A DNA stretch of 64,000 nt from NCBI GenBank assembly GCA_965199235.1, contig CBDAQU010000002.1:124001-188000 (forward strand), read 5' to 3'. Below are positions 1 to 9,457 of the stretch, piece after piece. The DNA is from BOG-908 sp965199235 (GTDB taxonomy: Bacteria; Pseudomonadota; Alphaproteobacteria; Acetobacterales; Acetobacteraceae). Every line of letters begins with the position of its first letter. The first letter of the stretch is position 1. The position numbers and the translations under genes were made by a program. The notes beneath the pieces were generated by a model, which saw only the letters and a program-made list of their open reading frames with translations, made no database searches and was not told the origin of the DNA.

Positions 1-2
1 TC

Positions 3-416
3 GATACCATCATCGAACCGATGTTTGCCGGCGGCGGCGTCGAGATGATAGGCGAGATCGGCGACCATGAGAAAGCCGAGTTTCTTTCTGGTGCATTCGG
101 TCTTTTGGTGCCGATCGACTGGCCGGAACCGTTCGGATTGGTGATGATCGAAGCGATGGCGTGCGGCACGCCCGTCATAGCGTTCAACCGCGGATCGGTA
201 GCCGAGATCGTCGAGGAAGGCGTCAGCGGCTTCATTGTAGAGGATGAGATTGGCGCAGTCGAAGCCGTCAGGCATCTCAGCACGTTGTCACGATCAGGCA
301 TTCGCCGGCAGTTTGAATCGCGGTTTACTGCCCGCCGTATGGCCGAGGACTACCTCCGATGCTTTCAGGCACTGTCCGTAGACAAACGCACCGCAATCCC
401 CGGGACGGAACTATAG
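3..416 (+). CDS. Glycosyltransferase family 4 protein, C-terminal part
   Basis: The reading frame is open at the left window edge, so only the last ~138 residues are visible. They match the donor-binding half of a GT4 (GT-B fold) glycosyltransferase: the EPFGLVMIEAMACGTPVIA stretch contains the conserved E-x7-E motif that contacts the nucleotide-sugar, followed by a GSVAEIVEEGVSGF segment typical of the family. The gene ends 85 nt before the P450 gene on the same strand. The sugar and acceptor cannot be deduced from this part. A Wzz-like gene and an EPS block lie nearby, so a role in surface polysaccharide is plausible but only inferred. Confidence 0.85.
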   Translation, partial: DTIIEPMFAGGGVEMIGEIGDHEKAEFLSGAFGLLVPIDWPEPFGLVMIEAMACGTPVIAFNRGSVAEIVEEGVSGFIVEDEIGAVEAVRHLSTLSRSGIRRQFESRFTARRMAEDYLRCFQALSVDKRTAIPGTEL

Positions 417-501
417 TTGCCCAGAAGCCCGCAAGTTTTGCATGCGTAGAGCGGTAGTGATAAGCTAACGCTGTTAATGGTCGAATGACTGGAAGTTCGG
501 C

Positions 502-1860
502 ATGCTCTCGACTGCTCAACGATCGCAATCTTCGAGCTTTTTTGCCACTCTGCGTATCCTCAGGACGGTTGTGCGCAACCCGATGGAGGCGTGGCCGACC
601 GCAGTTTATACCAAGCCAATGGTTGTGACCCGAATGCTCGGGCGCAAGACGATCTTCGTGTGTGATCCAGACTTGGTGCAGCAGGTGCTGGTCGAAGACA
701 GCGAAAGTTTCATTAAAGCAGAATCCATGCGGCGGTCCCTTGAGCCAGTGTTAGGACAGGGAATACTGACGGCAGAAGGCCAACGCTGGCGCTTGCAATG
801 CAGAGTTGCAGCTCCTGTGTTCCGGCCGGCCCATGTGAACTCGTTCCTGCCCGCCATGCTTCGGGTGTCGAGAAACATGCGCGAGCGTTGGGCAGAACTG
901 CCCGATGGCGCACCTCTTGAGGTGTCTCGGGAAATGACACGGGCCACTTTCGAAATCATTTTAGACACCATGCTGTCCGGTGCCGGAAACGCCGATTTGG
1001 GTCGGCTGGAAGGCAGCATCCGCGACTTTCTCGAAAGCACGAGTTGGACCACAGCGCTTTCCGCGATTGGCGCCCCGCTATGGACCCCTTTCCCCGGGAA
1101 GCGGCGGTCTGAACGCGCAAGCGCCTTTCTCCAGCGCACGGTAGGCGACCGCGTCGCAGAGCGTCGGCAGACCGGCGAGCGACGAGACGACCTACTGTCG
1201 CTGATGCTCGACGCCAAGGACCCAGAAACCGGAGAGGGTCTGGACGACACCGACATACGCGACAACATCTTGACCTTTATCGGTGTCGGACACGAGACTA
1301 CCGCGCTTACCTTGACATGGACGTTCTACCTGCTCGCCAAGCACCCGGAGATCGAAGGCAAGATACTGGCCGAGGTGGAACACGTCGCTGGCAGTAATCC
1401 GCTAAAGCCGGAGCAGGTGTCTGAACTCTCCTACACGCGTCAGGTCGTGCAGGAGTCGATGCGTGTCTTTCCGCCTGTCGCTATGATCGTTCGCCAGTCT
1501 ACCAGAGATCTTTATATTGGCTGTGAACGAGTGAACGCCGGCGACAACGTTTTCACACCGATCTATGCCATCCATCATCACCAGGATCTCTGGCCTGATC
1601 CAGAGACCTTCAACCCTGAGCGCTTCACCGCAGATGCGGTGAAGTCCAGAGATCGCTGGTCTTACCTGCCGTTTGGCGCTGGCCCACGTATCTGTATCGG
1701 CATGGGCTTCGCCTTGCTCGAGGCGGTTGCGATCTTGGCGACCGTGTTGCCAGATGCAAAGCTATCTGCCGCGCCGAATTTCAAGCCCACTCCCAAGCTG
1801 AGGGTCACGATGCGGCCGGCCGAAGGAATGCCCATGCGGCTGGAGCGACGGACGGCCTGA
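502..1860 (+). CDS. Cytochrome P450 monooxygenase
   Basis: This 452-residue protein has all the P450 hallmarks: an I-helix oxygen-activation motif GHETT near residue 263, the K-helix ExxR as ESMR (Glu318-Arg321), a PERF segment, and the heme-ligand loop FGAGPRICIGMG with the thiolate Cys398. There is no N-terminal membrane anchor and no fused reductase, so it is expected to be a soluble class I enzyme fed by separate ferredoxin and reductase proteins, none of which lie in the window. It converges on pntB with a 20-nt gap. The overall look resembles the bacterial P450s related to CYP4/CYP102-type fatty-acid oxidisers, but the substrate is unknown. Confidence 0.95.
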   Translation: MLSTAQRSQSSSFFATLRILRTVVRNPMEAWPTAVYTKPMVVTRMLGRKTIFVCDPDLVQQVLVEDSESFIKAESMRRSLEPVLGQGILTAEGQRWRLQCRVAAPVFRPAHVNSFLPAMLRVSRNMRERWAELPDGAPLEVSREMTRATFEIILDTMLSGAGNADLGRLEGSIRDFLESTSWTTALSAIGAPLWTPFPGKRRSERASAFLQRTVGDRVAERRQTGERRDDLLSLMLDAKDPETGEGLDDTDIRDNILTFIGVGHETTALTLTWTFYLLAKHPEIEGKILAEVEHVAGSNPLKPEQVSELSYTRQVVQESMRVFPPVAMIVRQSTRDLYIGCERVNAGDNVFTPIYAIHHHQDLWPDPETFNPERFTADAVKSRDRWSYLPFGAGPRICIGMGFALLEAVAILATVLPDAKLSAAPNFKPTPKLRVTMRPAEGMPMRLERRTA

Positions 1861-1880
1861 GACGGCGTCTGGCTGAGACG

Positions 1881-3290
1881 TCAGTGATCTAGCGTCTGGA
1901 CGACCTCCTCAGTCATCTTCTTGGCATCGCCGAACAGCATCATCGTATTGGGCCTGAAGAAGAGCTCGTTGTCGACGCCTGCATAACCGGACGCCATCGA
2001 CCGTTTGATGAACAGCACGGTGCGGGCCTTCTCCACGTCCAAAATCGGCATCCCATATATTGCTGAGGTCGTGTCCGTCTTGGCTGCAGGGTTGGTGACG
2101 TCGTTTGCGCCGATCACGTAAGCGACGTCTGCGGTGCTGAATTCATTGTTGATCTGCTCCAGCTCAAAGACGTCATCGTAGGGGACGTTGGCTTCGGCTA
2201 GGAGAACATTCATGTGCCCCGGCATACGACCGGCAACTGGATGAATGGCGTAGCGAACGTCCACGCCTTCGGCCTTCAACTTGTCGGCCATCTCGCGAAC
2301 TGCGTGCTGCGCCTGCGCGACGGCCATTCCGTAACCCGGCACGATAATGACTTTGGAGGCGTTTTTCATGATGAACGCCGCATCTTCGGCGTTTCCGCTT
2401 CTTACAGTACGGTCTGTGCTTGCGCCAGCCAACCCTACGCCACCGCCGGAATCCGTGCCGAAACCACCCAGCAACACGTTGAGGATGCTTCGGTTCATTC
2501 CCTTGCACATTACGTAGCTCAGGATCGCGCCAGAGGCTCCAACGAGCGCGCCGGTGATGATCAGCGCCAGGTTTTGAATGGTGAACCCGATGCCGCAGGC
2601 AGCCCAGCCGGAGTAGCTGTTCAGCATGGATACGACGACAGGCATGTCTGCGCCGCCGATCGGGATGATCAGTAGAAAGCCCAGCGCCACGGCCAGCACA
2701 GCTATAAGCCAGAAGATAGTCTGCGGTCCGCCAGTCGCGACGAACACGACGACAAGTGCAAGGATGACCAACCCAAGCAACAGGTTCAGCTGATGCTGAA
2801 ACCGGAACAGGATCGGCATGCCTTTCATCAGGGCCTGCAGTTTTGCGAATGCAATCAGCGACCCGCTGAAGGTGACTGCGCCAATGGCAAGGCCCACCGA
2901 CATTTCGATCAGGCTCTGCGTGTGAATGTGATGCGGCACGCCGATACCGAACGCAGCAGGCGCGTTTAGCGCCCCAGCGGCGACGAACACAGCCGCCAGA
3001 CCAACCAAAGAGTGGAAGGCCGCAACCAACTGTGGAAGCGCGGTCATGGCGATGGTGCGCGCTACATAGGCACCAGCGGCGCCGCCGATCGCGATACCCG
3101 CGACGATCCAGACATAGCCCTCGGCCATCATGCCGTGCCGGCCAAGCGTTGCGAGCACGGCGACAGCCATGCCGATCATGCCGTACTGGTTGCCGCGCCT
3201 TGAGGTGACAGGGCTGGACAGTCCGCGCAACGCCAGGATGAACAGGACCGCCGCAATCAAGTAGAGCAGCGACGTCAAATCGGAGGACAT
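1881..3290 (-). CDS. pntB: NAD(P) transhydrogenase, beta subunit
   Basis: PntB (469 aa) holds the second membrane domain and the NADP(H)-binding domain III of the proton-translocating transhydrogenase, which uses the proton motive force to reduce NADP+ with NADH. Eight or nine hydrophobic segments fill the first ~280 residues. Domain III follows with the PGYGMAVAQAQ nucleotide-binding loop and the IGANDVTNPAA loop. It is the last gene of the pntAA-pntAB-pntB operon, with 7 nt between pntAB and pntB. The three-gene arrangement, with the alpha subunit split in two, is the one usual in alphaproteobacteria. Confidence 0.97.
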   Translation of the reverse strand: MSSDLTSLLYLIAAVLFILALRGLSSPVTSRRGNQYGMIGMAVAVLATLGRHGMMAEGYVWIVAGIAIGGAAGAYVARTIAMTALPQLVAAFHSLVGLAAVFVAAGALNAPAAFGIGVPHHIHTQSLIEMSVGLAIGAVTFSGSLIAFAKLQALMKGMPILFRFQHQLNLLLGLVILALVVVFVATGGPQTIFWLIAVLAVALGFLLIIPIGGADMPVVVSMLNSYSGWAACGIGFTIQNLALIITGALVGASGAILSYVMCKGMNRSILNVLLGGFGTDSGGGVGLAGASTDRTVRSGNAEDAAFIMKNASKVIIVPGYGMAVAQAQHAVREMADKLKAEGVDVRYAIHPVAGRMPGHMNVLLAEANVPYDDVFELEQINNEFSTADVAYVIGANDVTNPAAKTDTTSAIYGMPILDVEKARTVLFIKRSMASGYAGVDNELFFRPNTMMLFGDAKKMTEEVVQTLDH

Positions 3291-3297
3291 GGCGCGT

Positions 3298-3690
3298 CTA
3301 CTTCCTGGATTTGAACATCGACAGCATTCGCTGGGTCACCAGAAAGCCGCCGAAGATGTTGACGCTCGCCAGGGTGACGGCCAGAAAACCAAATAAATGG
3401 GGCAGGAAACCGTGACTGAGCCCAGTCGCGAGCATTGCACCGACGATGATGACCGAGGAGATCCCGTTAGTGACCGCCATCAGCGGGCTGTGCAGCGCCG
3501 GAGTCACGTTCCAGACCACGTAGTAGCCAACAAAACAGGCGAGCAGGAAGATGGTGAGCAAAAATATGAAAGGCTCGGCTGCGGCTGTAACAGGAGCGGC
3601 CGAGTGCGCGAGAGCCTCAAGCCGCTGCGCGAGATCATTGGCACTGCCGGCCACCTGATGGGCCTGATCGGCCAGTGTGTTCGGGTTCAT
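3298..3690 (-). CDS. pntAB: NAD(P) transhydrogenase, alpha subunit part 2 (membrane)
   Basis: This is the small membrane part of a split alpha subunit (130 aa). The ATG at 3690 is chosen because the protein from there has the usual PntAB length and begins with a short hydrophilic stretch; an in-frame upstream ATG at 3756 would run into pntAA. Three to four hydrophobic helices follow, including the FIFLLTIFLLACFVGYYVVW helix and the SPLMAVTNGISSVI segment conserved in domain II, which forms part of the proton channel with PntB. It lies 14 nt downstream of pntAA and 7 nt upstream of pntB. Confidence 0.95.
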   Translation of the reverse strand: MNPNTLADQAHQVAGSANDLAQRLEALAHSAAPVTAAAEPFIFLLTIFLLACFVGYYVVWNVTPALHSPLMAVTNGISSVIIVGAMLATGLSHGFLPHLFGFLAVTLASVNIFGGFLVTQRMLSMFKSRK

Positions 3691-3704
3691 CGATGGCTCC
3701 CTGC

Positions 3705-5036
3705 TCAGCCTGCGTCCATCTGGCCGCGCTCGGGCGCACCGCCGAAATTTGCCCAAGACGCTTCGTTGGATGCCGACGCAGACGCTTCCCTAGTGGTATC
3801 AGCAGCGGCGCGGCTCACATCGGCGGCAGGATCGGCCATCGACGGCGCCGCGTCCTCCTCAGCCGCACCCGCCGGCTGAACCGCTTGTGCTGCTGGCTGG
3901 CTCGCCGTCGCCGGTGCAAACAGCTTGTGGACAACCATGCTGCCGCGAGTCAGCATGACGCCCTGGACGATCGCATCGTCCTCCGGCAGCTTCGGCACTC
4001 TGCCGTCTTTGTCCCAGAACGTGGTCAGGAACGTCAGAAGATTTTTTGCATAAAGCGCGCTTGCCGCAACAGGTATACGCCCTGGCCAGTTTTTGAAACC
4101 GAGCACCTTTACCCCGTTGCCCGTTATGTAACTTTCGCCCGGACGGGTGGCCTCGCAGTTGCCGCCACCGTCGGAGGCCAAGTCCACGATGACGCTGCCC
4201 GGACGCATGCCGTCCACCATGGCCTGGGTAACCAATATCGGCGCCTTGCCGCCCTGAACCAGAGCCGTGCAGATAACCAAGTCGTTCTTCGCCACGGTCG
4301 CTGTGGTCAACTCGGCCTGCTTGCGCCGGAACTCGCCCGTCATTTCCTTCGCGTAGGCGCCGGTTTGTGCGGCTGTCTCGGTATCCTCCACACCCACGAA
4401 CGTTGCCCCCAGCGACTTGATCTCCTCCTTTGCCGCGGGACGCACATCGGTAGCGGACACGATGGCGCCGAGGCGTCGCGCCGTGGCGATCGCCTGCAAG
4501 CCGGCAACACCTGCACCGAGCACGAACACTCGTGCGGGCGGAACCGTACCAGCCGCGGTCATCATCATCGCAAACCCGCGGTCGAATGCTCCTGCCCCTT
4601 CGATCACCGCACGGTAGCCGGCGAGGTTCGCTTGGCTGGACAGAATATCCATTGATTGCGCACGTGTGATCCTAGGCAACAACTCCATCGCGGCGGCATC
4701 GATACCGGCCTTTGCAAGGCTTGGAACCAGGGCGGGGTCAGCCAGCGCGCCTGAGATGCATACCAGCAACGCCCCGCGCGCTATCTGGGCGCGTTCCGCG
4801 GGCTGCGGCGTCTGCACGGCGAAGACCACTCCAGCACCGGCCAAGGCCAGGGCTGCATCAGCAGCGATTTCGGCACCAGCGGCGGAAAACTCGGTATCCG
4901 GTATTGATGCGCCTTTACCGGCGCCCGACTCGACCGCAACCTGAAGGCCAAGGGTGACCAACTTGCGGATGGTCTCCGGCGTAGCGGCAACGCGCGTTTC
5001 GCCTGAGCGACGCTCCCTCAGCACCGCAAGCCGCAT
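3705..5036 (-). CDS. pntAA: NAD(P) transhydrogenase, alpha subunit part 1 (NAD-binding)
   Basis: PntAA carries the NAD(H)-binding domain I and resembles alanine dehydrogenase. The start MRLAVLRERR at 5036 matches the conserved beginning of the family, so the longer upstream extension is rejected. The RRSGETRVAATP stretch, the VFVLGAGVAGLQAIATARRLGA Rossmann loop, and the GRIPVAASALYAKNLL region are all visible. The C-terminus after about residue 385 is an Ala/Pro/Ser/Glu-rich tail of some 55 residues beyond the usual end, probably a disordered linker. First gene of the pnt operon. Confidence 0.96.
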   Translation of the reverse strand: MRLAVLRERRSGETRVAATPETIRKLVTLGLQVAVESGAGKGASIPDTEFSAAGAEIAADAALALAGAGVVFAVQTPQPAERAQIARGALLVCISGALADPALVPSLAKAGIDAAAMELLPRITRAQSMDILSSQANLAGYRAVIEGAGAFDRGFAMMMTAAGTVPPARVFVLGAGVAGLQAIATARRLGAIVSATDVRPAAKEEIKSLGATFVGVEDTETAAQTGAYAKEMTGEFRRKQAELTTATVAKNDLVICTALVQGGKAPILVTQAMVDGMRPGSVIVDLASDGGGNCEATRPGESYITGNGVKVLGFKNWPGRIPVAASALYAKNLLTFLTTFWDKDGRVPKLPEDDAIVQGVMLTRGSMVVHKLFAPATASQPAAQAVQPAGAAEEDAAPSMADPAADVSRAAADTTREASASASNEASWANFGGAPERGQMDAG

Positions 5037-5129
5037 GCCATTCCCTCCGTTGCCGGCGCTTGCCGGGCCGGCACGTAACAACGCGAAGGCTAAGAAGGCA
5101 AGGGAAGGAGCGTTTACCCGGCCAAGCGG

Positions 5130-6695
5130 TCATGCCGTCAGGAGTTGATCTTGCGCCCGCTCGCCCGTCCTGCTGAACACCGCCAGCACAGGCAAACCAG
5201 CCACGGCCAGACCCTCGCCGGTGAAGAACACTGGGCGAATCATGAACATGGCAACTATCCAACCACATGCGGCCAAGGTGGCCAGCAGGAACCCGGCTGC
5301 GATCACCAGAAGCGGCAAAGCCCTCGGCGTCTGCGGCACTGAGGCGGCCTGGATGACTCGCACATTGGCCAGGCGCCGTGCATCTTCGGACTCGCTCAAA
5401 CGACGTTCGGCCAGCATTCGATCCGTCTCACGATAGACCTGTTCAGCGCTCGCCTTCTGTCGAGAAAGGGCGGCTAGTGAGGCATCGTCGGTGTCCAATC
5501 GTCTGAGCGATGACGAGATAGTCTGCAGTTCAGCTCGGTTCGCCCCTAACCGGGCCTGGGCGGCTGACAATTCGGCTACTGCCCTCACATGATCTAGCCG
5601 GAGCGCATCAAGGTTCGGGTTACGTCCGCGGCGTACCATTGAAGCCGTGCCATTCTGCGACAAGCGCGCCGCTTCAGCCTCATGCGAGGCGATCTGTGCC
5701 CGCAGCGTCAGCATGACGCGGCTTGTGTCTTTATACTTGTCACTCGCAGCAGCCAGTTTGGCCCGAACGTCTTGCAGGCCAGCGTTGACGGCCAGCAGCC
5801 TGGTATCGGGATCGTTTTCCTGGAACATGTTGATCGTCGTCGGCTCAGTGTTCAGCAATCGGCCAAGGGAGGTTAGCCGGGCCAGGTACTCCTCCACCGC
5901 TGTAACCGCATCGGCCACCTGCTGCTGGGTTTGGCTACGACGCTGCAGGAGCAACTGCCGCTCCTGCTCGTAGTCGGAGATCGAGTGGCTGTGTTTGAAG
6001 TCGGCCAAGCTCTGCTCCGCGTCGGTGACTGCACGAGCACCGGCCTCGGCCTCGTGCTTGACCAGCTCCAATTGTGGGTCGTCATACAGCCGGCTTCGTC
6101 GCGTCGCGTAGAGACCCAGCATCGTGTTGACCGTCGCTGCTGCCTCGTGGGCGTCCTGATTGTCAAAAGCAACGGTGATGACGTTGGCGTCCTTGGCAGG
6201 TAACACCGATAGGTTTGCTCGGAAACGCTGTAAACCCCGCTCGACTCTCGCTGCCGCTTCGTCCAGCTGTGGAACGTGCCAAGGTGCGAGCACAACGGCG
6301 GAGACCACGTGCACCGCTTGACGTAGCCAGCCCCGGGGCGGTGGATCGAAAACGTTCGGATACACCCTTTGCGGGCCGAGCGTGCGCAGGGTTGCGCCGT
6401 GCAAATCGTCGCTGTCCAGGATTTCGGTCTCGGTTTTCATGATCTGGTCGAGGGCCAACGCGCTGGCGTTGGCATCATGCGACCCGGCAGCGGCCCGGAC
6501 CGTGAACTCAGGCGACGGTAGGACCGCCAAAACCGCGGTCGCACGATAGCTCGGCTGCAACAGAGCCGCCGCCAGTAGGGCACTCGTCATAACCGCGCCG
6601 AACAGCCCCAATGCACGCCATCGCTGGTCGTAAGCGTGGTGGAGAAGCTCCTTAAAGGGAGGCGCAGTGTCGTGCGGCTCGCTAACCATGTTCAT
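5130..6695 (-). CDS. Wzz/GumC-like polysaccharide chain-length determinant
   Basis: A 521-aa polysaccharide co-polymerase. It has an N-terminal transmembrane helix (about residues 32-50), a long periplasmic coiled-coil region with heptad-rich Leu/Gln/Glu segments (roughly 210-440), and a second transmembrane helix near residues 470-490. This topology is that of Wzz/GumC proteins, which set the chain length of exported polysaccharides. There is no fused cytoplasmic kinase domain. A separate kinase-like gene without a P-loop (15835-16500) lies with the Wzy-like and GumD-like genes about 10 kb away, so the EPS functions are split between two places in the window. Confidence 0.88.
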   Translation of the reverse strand: MNMVSEPHDTAPPFKELLHHAYDQRWRALGLFGAVMTSALLAAALLQPSYRATAVLAVLPSPEFTVRAAAGSHDANASALALDQIMKTETEILDSDDLHGATLRTLGPQRVYPNVFDPPPRGWLRQAVHVVSAVVLAPWHVPQLDEAAARVERGLQRFRANLSVLPAKDANVITVAFDNQDAHEAAATVNTMLGLYATRRSRLYDDPQLELVKHEAEAGARAVTDAEQSLADFKHSHSISDYEQERQLLLQRRSQTQQQVADAVTAVEEYLARLTSLGRLLNTEPTTINMFQENDPDTRLLAVNAGLQDVRAKLAAASDKYKDTSRVMLTLRAQIASHEAEAARLSQNGTASMVRRGRNPNLDALRLDHVRAVAELSAAQARLGANRAELQTISSSLRRLDTDDASLAALSRQKASAEQVYRETDRMLAERRLSESEDARRLANVRVIQAASVPQTPRALPLLVIAAGFLLATLAACGWIVAMFMIRPVFFTGEGLAVAGLPVLAVFSRTGERAQDQLLTA

Positions 6696-6893
6696 TAGCT
6701 GCTTGCAGACACGTTGAAGCAGGTGGGTTCAGCGGGCCGGACATGCCTATTGCCTTCACAGATGCCTGCTACCTGACACAAGACCGAACGTTCGTCGAGC
6801 GTTATGATGAGTCTGGGGCTTCCCAAACAGGCATAATCGGGCCATTTAGACTTCGCAGCGACTTGAGCTGAGACGAATCGTAGAAGGGCTATC

Positions 6894-7550
6894 ATGTCCA
6901 CGACCACGCACCCCGACGCACCCCATGGCGGCGCCGCGGAGCCGACACGCCGCGATTTCTTGACTTTGCTGGCGTTGTCCGGCGCGGTGGTGGGCGCCGG
7001 CGCTGTTGCTTGGCCGTTTATCGACAGCATGGAGCCCGCTGCCGACACGCTCGCCGCCGGCGAGCCGATTGACGTCGATGTCAGCAAGCTGGCGCCTGGC
7101 CAGCAGATCGTGGTGGTCTGGCGTGGCAAGCCGATTTTTATCGTCCACCGTACGCCGGAAGGGCTGAAAACGCTTCAGGACGCCAAGCTGATCCATAATC
7201 TGAGCGACCCAACATCGAAGACGCTGCAGCAGCCTCCTTATGCGGAGAATTGGCACCGCTCAGTCGATCCGACCTTCGCGGTGATGGTCGGTATATGCAC
7301 CCATCTGGGCTGTGTGCCGACTTTCTATCCGAACATGAGCGCCACTGATCCTGCCCCGAACTGGCCAGGCGGGTATCTTTGCCCTTGCCATGGGTCGAAA
7401 TACGATTTGGCTGGACGTGTTTATTCCGGCGTTCCAGCACCCTACAACCTTCCAGTGCCGCCCTATCACATGGCGACCGAGAAGACCGTGCGCATCGGGG
7501 AGAACCCACCAGGACAGACGTTTGACCTGAATTCGGTCGTCCAGATCTAA
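6894..7550 (+). CDS. petA: Ubiquinol-cytochrome c reductase Rieske iron-sulfur subunit
   Basis: This 218-aa protein has the two Rieske cluster boxes, CTHLGC (about residue 135) and CPCHGS (about 166), which bind the 2Fe-2S cluster through two Cys and two His. A TRRDFLTLLALSGAVVGAGA segment near the N-terminus is a twin-arginine signal that remains as the membrane anchor. It transfers electrons from ubiquinol to cytochrome c1 in the bc1 complex. The usual partners petB and petC are not downstream; zwf converges 30 nt after the stop. The ~200 nt upstream holds no recognisable gene and presumably its promoter. Confidence 0.95.
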   Translation: MSTTTHPDAPHGGAAEPTRRDFLTLLALSGAVVGAGAVAWPFIDSMEPAADTLAAGEPIDVDVSKLAPGQQIVVVWRGKPIFIVHRTPEGLKTLQDAKLIHNLSDPTSKTLQQPPYAENWHRSVDPTFAVMVGICTHLGCVPTFYPNMSATDPAPNWPGGYLCPCHGSKYDLAGRVYSGVPAPYNLPVPPYHMATEKTVRIGENPPGQTFDLNSVVQI

Positions 7551-7580
7551 CAGAAAACGTCCCACGCCCGACTCTGGACG

Positions 7581-9062
7581 CTACTCAAATTCCTCGTGCC
7601 ACGTTCTTCCATCGCGCTCGACAAGTGCAATGGACGCCGTAGGGCCCCAACTTCCTGCCGCGTAGGGGCGTGGACGCTCCGCAGTCTCTCGCCAAGCATC
7701 CAGAATAGGCTCGATCCAGGTCCAAGCCGCCTCTACCTCATCGCGGCGCATGAACAGCGTCGCGTCGCCGCGAACCGTGTCCATCAGCAATCGCTCGTAA
7801 GCGTCTGGGTAGCGAAGAGAGAATGCCTTTTCAAAGCTGATATCGAGTTCCGCGGGCCTTAACCGCAATCCGCCCGGCCCTGGATCTTTCGTCATCATCC
7901 CCAGTCGCATTCCTTCCTCGGGCTGCAGTCGGATGACCAGCCGGTTGGGCTGCATCTCAGCTGCTTCGCGCGGAAACACAGATATGGGTATGTCGCGAAA
8001 TTGGATCACGACCTCCGACACCTTCTGTGGCAACCTTTTGCCGGTTCGCAGGTAGAACGGGACGTTTGCCCACCGCCAGGTTCGTACCTCGGCCTTGAGA
8101 GCGACAAACGTTTCTGTGTCGCTGGCGCTTTGCTTTCCCAGGTCCTTCAGATAGCCGTCGACTACCTTTCCACCGACAGCGCCGGCCACGTACTGGCCGC
8201 GGACCGTCAAATGGCCGACCTCGTGCGGCGCCATAGGCCGAAGCGCACGCAGAACTTTAAGCTTCTCGTCCCGTAACGCTTCCGCATTCAGGCTTATCGG
8301 CGGCTCCATCGCTAGAAGACACATCAACTGCAATAAGTGGTTCTGCACCATGTCACGAAGGGCGCCAGAGCGATCGTAGTAGTCACCGCGACTTTCCACC
8401 CCGACCGTCTCCCCCACCGTGATCTGCACGTGATCAATCACGTCGGCATTCCAAAGCCGTTCGAAAATGACATTGGCAAAGCGCAATGCCAGCAGGTTCT
8501 GGACCGTCTCCTTGCCTAGAAAATGATCGATCCGGTAAGTCTGCCTTTCTGCGAAAACCTGGCCAACATCGTCGATGATCTGCCGGGCGGATGCCAAATC
8601 GTGGCCGATCGGCTTCTCCAGCACGACGCGACTGTTCTCCGTCACTAACCCTTGAGCTTGCAGGTTCTTACAAACTGCGCCGTACAAGTCTGGGGAGGTT
8701 GCCAAATAGAATACACGTATGCGGTCGCTCGCTTCGCCGAATAGCGAGTCGAGTCGTTCCCAGCCTGTTGGCTTGGAGCCGTCTACCCGAGCATAGACGA
8801 TCAGGTTCAAAAACGAGGCCATAGCGTCATCGGCCAACTCATCGGCGGCGACGTGCTCCCGTAGCGCCTGCTTGGCCCGCTCGCGATAGCCCTCGTCAGT
8901 CAAATCAGACCTTGCTGCTGCGATAATGCGGCACTCGGTCGAGAACTGCTTGTCAGCGAAGCGCTGATAGAGAGCGGGTAATAACTTTCGGAGCGTCAGG
9001 TCACCAGTTGCCCCAAACACGACCATGTCGAAATCGGCAACCGCGATGATGGTGGTTGACAT
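7581..9062 (-). CDS. zwf: Glucose-6-phosphate 1-dehydrogenase
   Basis: The enzyme oxidises glucose-6-phosphate to 6-phosphogluconolactone, producing NAD(P)H for the pentose-phosphate and Entner-Doudoroff routes. It is 493 aa, the usual length. The N-terminal Rossmann motif is VVFGATGDLTLRKLLPALY, the catalytic signature is RIDHFLGKE, and LEKPIGHD binds substrate. It stands alone: no pgl or edd is adjacent, petA converges on it and a GapR-like gene diverges from it. Acetic acid bacteria depend on this route because phosphofructokinase is commonly missing, which is background knowledge, not shown here. Confidence 0.97.
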   Translation of the reverse strand: MSTTIIAVADFDMVVFGATGDLTLRKLLPALYQRFADKQFSTECRIIAAARSDLTDEGYRERAKQALREHVAADELADDAMASFLNLIVYARVDGSKPTGWERLDSLFGEASDRIRVFYLATSPDLYGAVCKNLQAQGLVTENSRVVLEKPIGHDLASARQIIDDVGQVFAERQTYRIDHFLGKETVQNLLALRFANVIFERLWNADVIDHVQITVGETVGVESRGDYYDRSGALRDMVQNHLLQLMCLLAMEPPISLNAEALRDEKLKVLRALRPMAPHEVGHLTVRGQYVAGAVGGKVVDGYLKDLGKQSASDTETFVALKAEVRTWRWANVPFYLRTGKRLPQKVSEVVIQFRDIPISVFPREAAEMQPNRLVIRLQPEEGMRLGMMTKDPGPGGLRLRPAELDISFEKAFSLRYPDAYERLLMDTVRGDATLFMRRDEVEAAWTWIEPILDAWRETAERPRPYAAGSWGPTASIALVERDGRTWHEEFE

Positions 9063-9173
9063 GCGAAGTCTCCTATCTGACCGTGGCGATACAGGGCGAT
9101 CGGCGGCAAGATTGACCGTGATCGTCCTGCGGTCTATCCCGCCGCCCGCTTGGATTGCGTGTGGGGTTCGGAC

Positions 9174-9446
9174 ATGGCGACAGCTTCTGCCCAGAAAAGT
9201 GACGACACTAAGGTCGGCGGCATAGCAGTCGATCGCCTGCGCAGCCTCATCGAGCGTGTCGAGCGGCTCGAAGAGGAACGCAAGGCGCTCGGCAACGACA
9301 TCAAGGACATCTTCGGGGAGGCCAAATCCGCTGGCTTCGACGTGAGGGTTTTGCGGACGATCATCCGCCTACGTAAGCAAGAGCCGGCCGAGATCGAGGA
9401 ACAGGAGACGCTGCTAGATGCATATCGCCGCGCGTTGGGAATGTAG
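9174..9446 (+). CDS. gapR: GapR-like DUF2312 DNA-binding protein
   Basis: The protein from ATG 9174 is 90 residues and matches the DUF2312/GapR family, a small alphaproteobacterial nucleoid protein that binds overtwisted DNA ahead of replication and transcription. Visible hallmarks are a long coiled-coil (VDRLRSLIERVERLEEERKA), the KDIFGEAKSAGFD turn and the IIRLRKQEPAE basic helix. An in-frame ATG at 9150 is rejected because the extra eight residues do not resemble the family. It is followed after 11 nt by a short ORF with a strong ribosome-binding site. Confidence 0.92.
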   Translation: MATASAQKSDDTKVGGIAVDRLRSLIERVERLEEERKALGNDIKDIFGEAKSAGFDVRVLRTIIRLRKQEPAEIEEQETLLDAYRRALGM

Positions 9447-9457
9447 GAGGAGGAACC

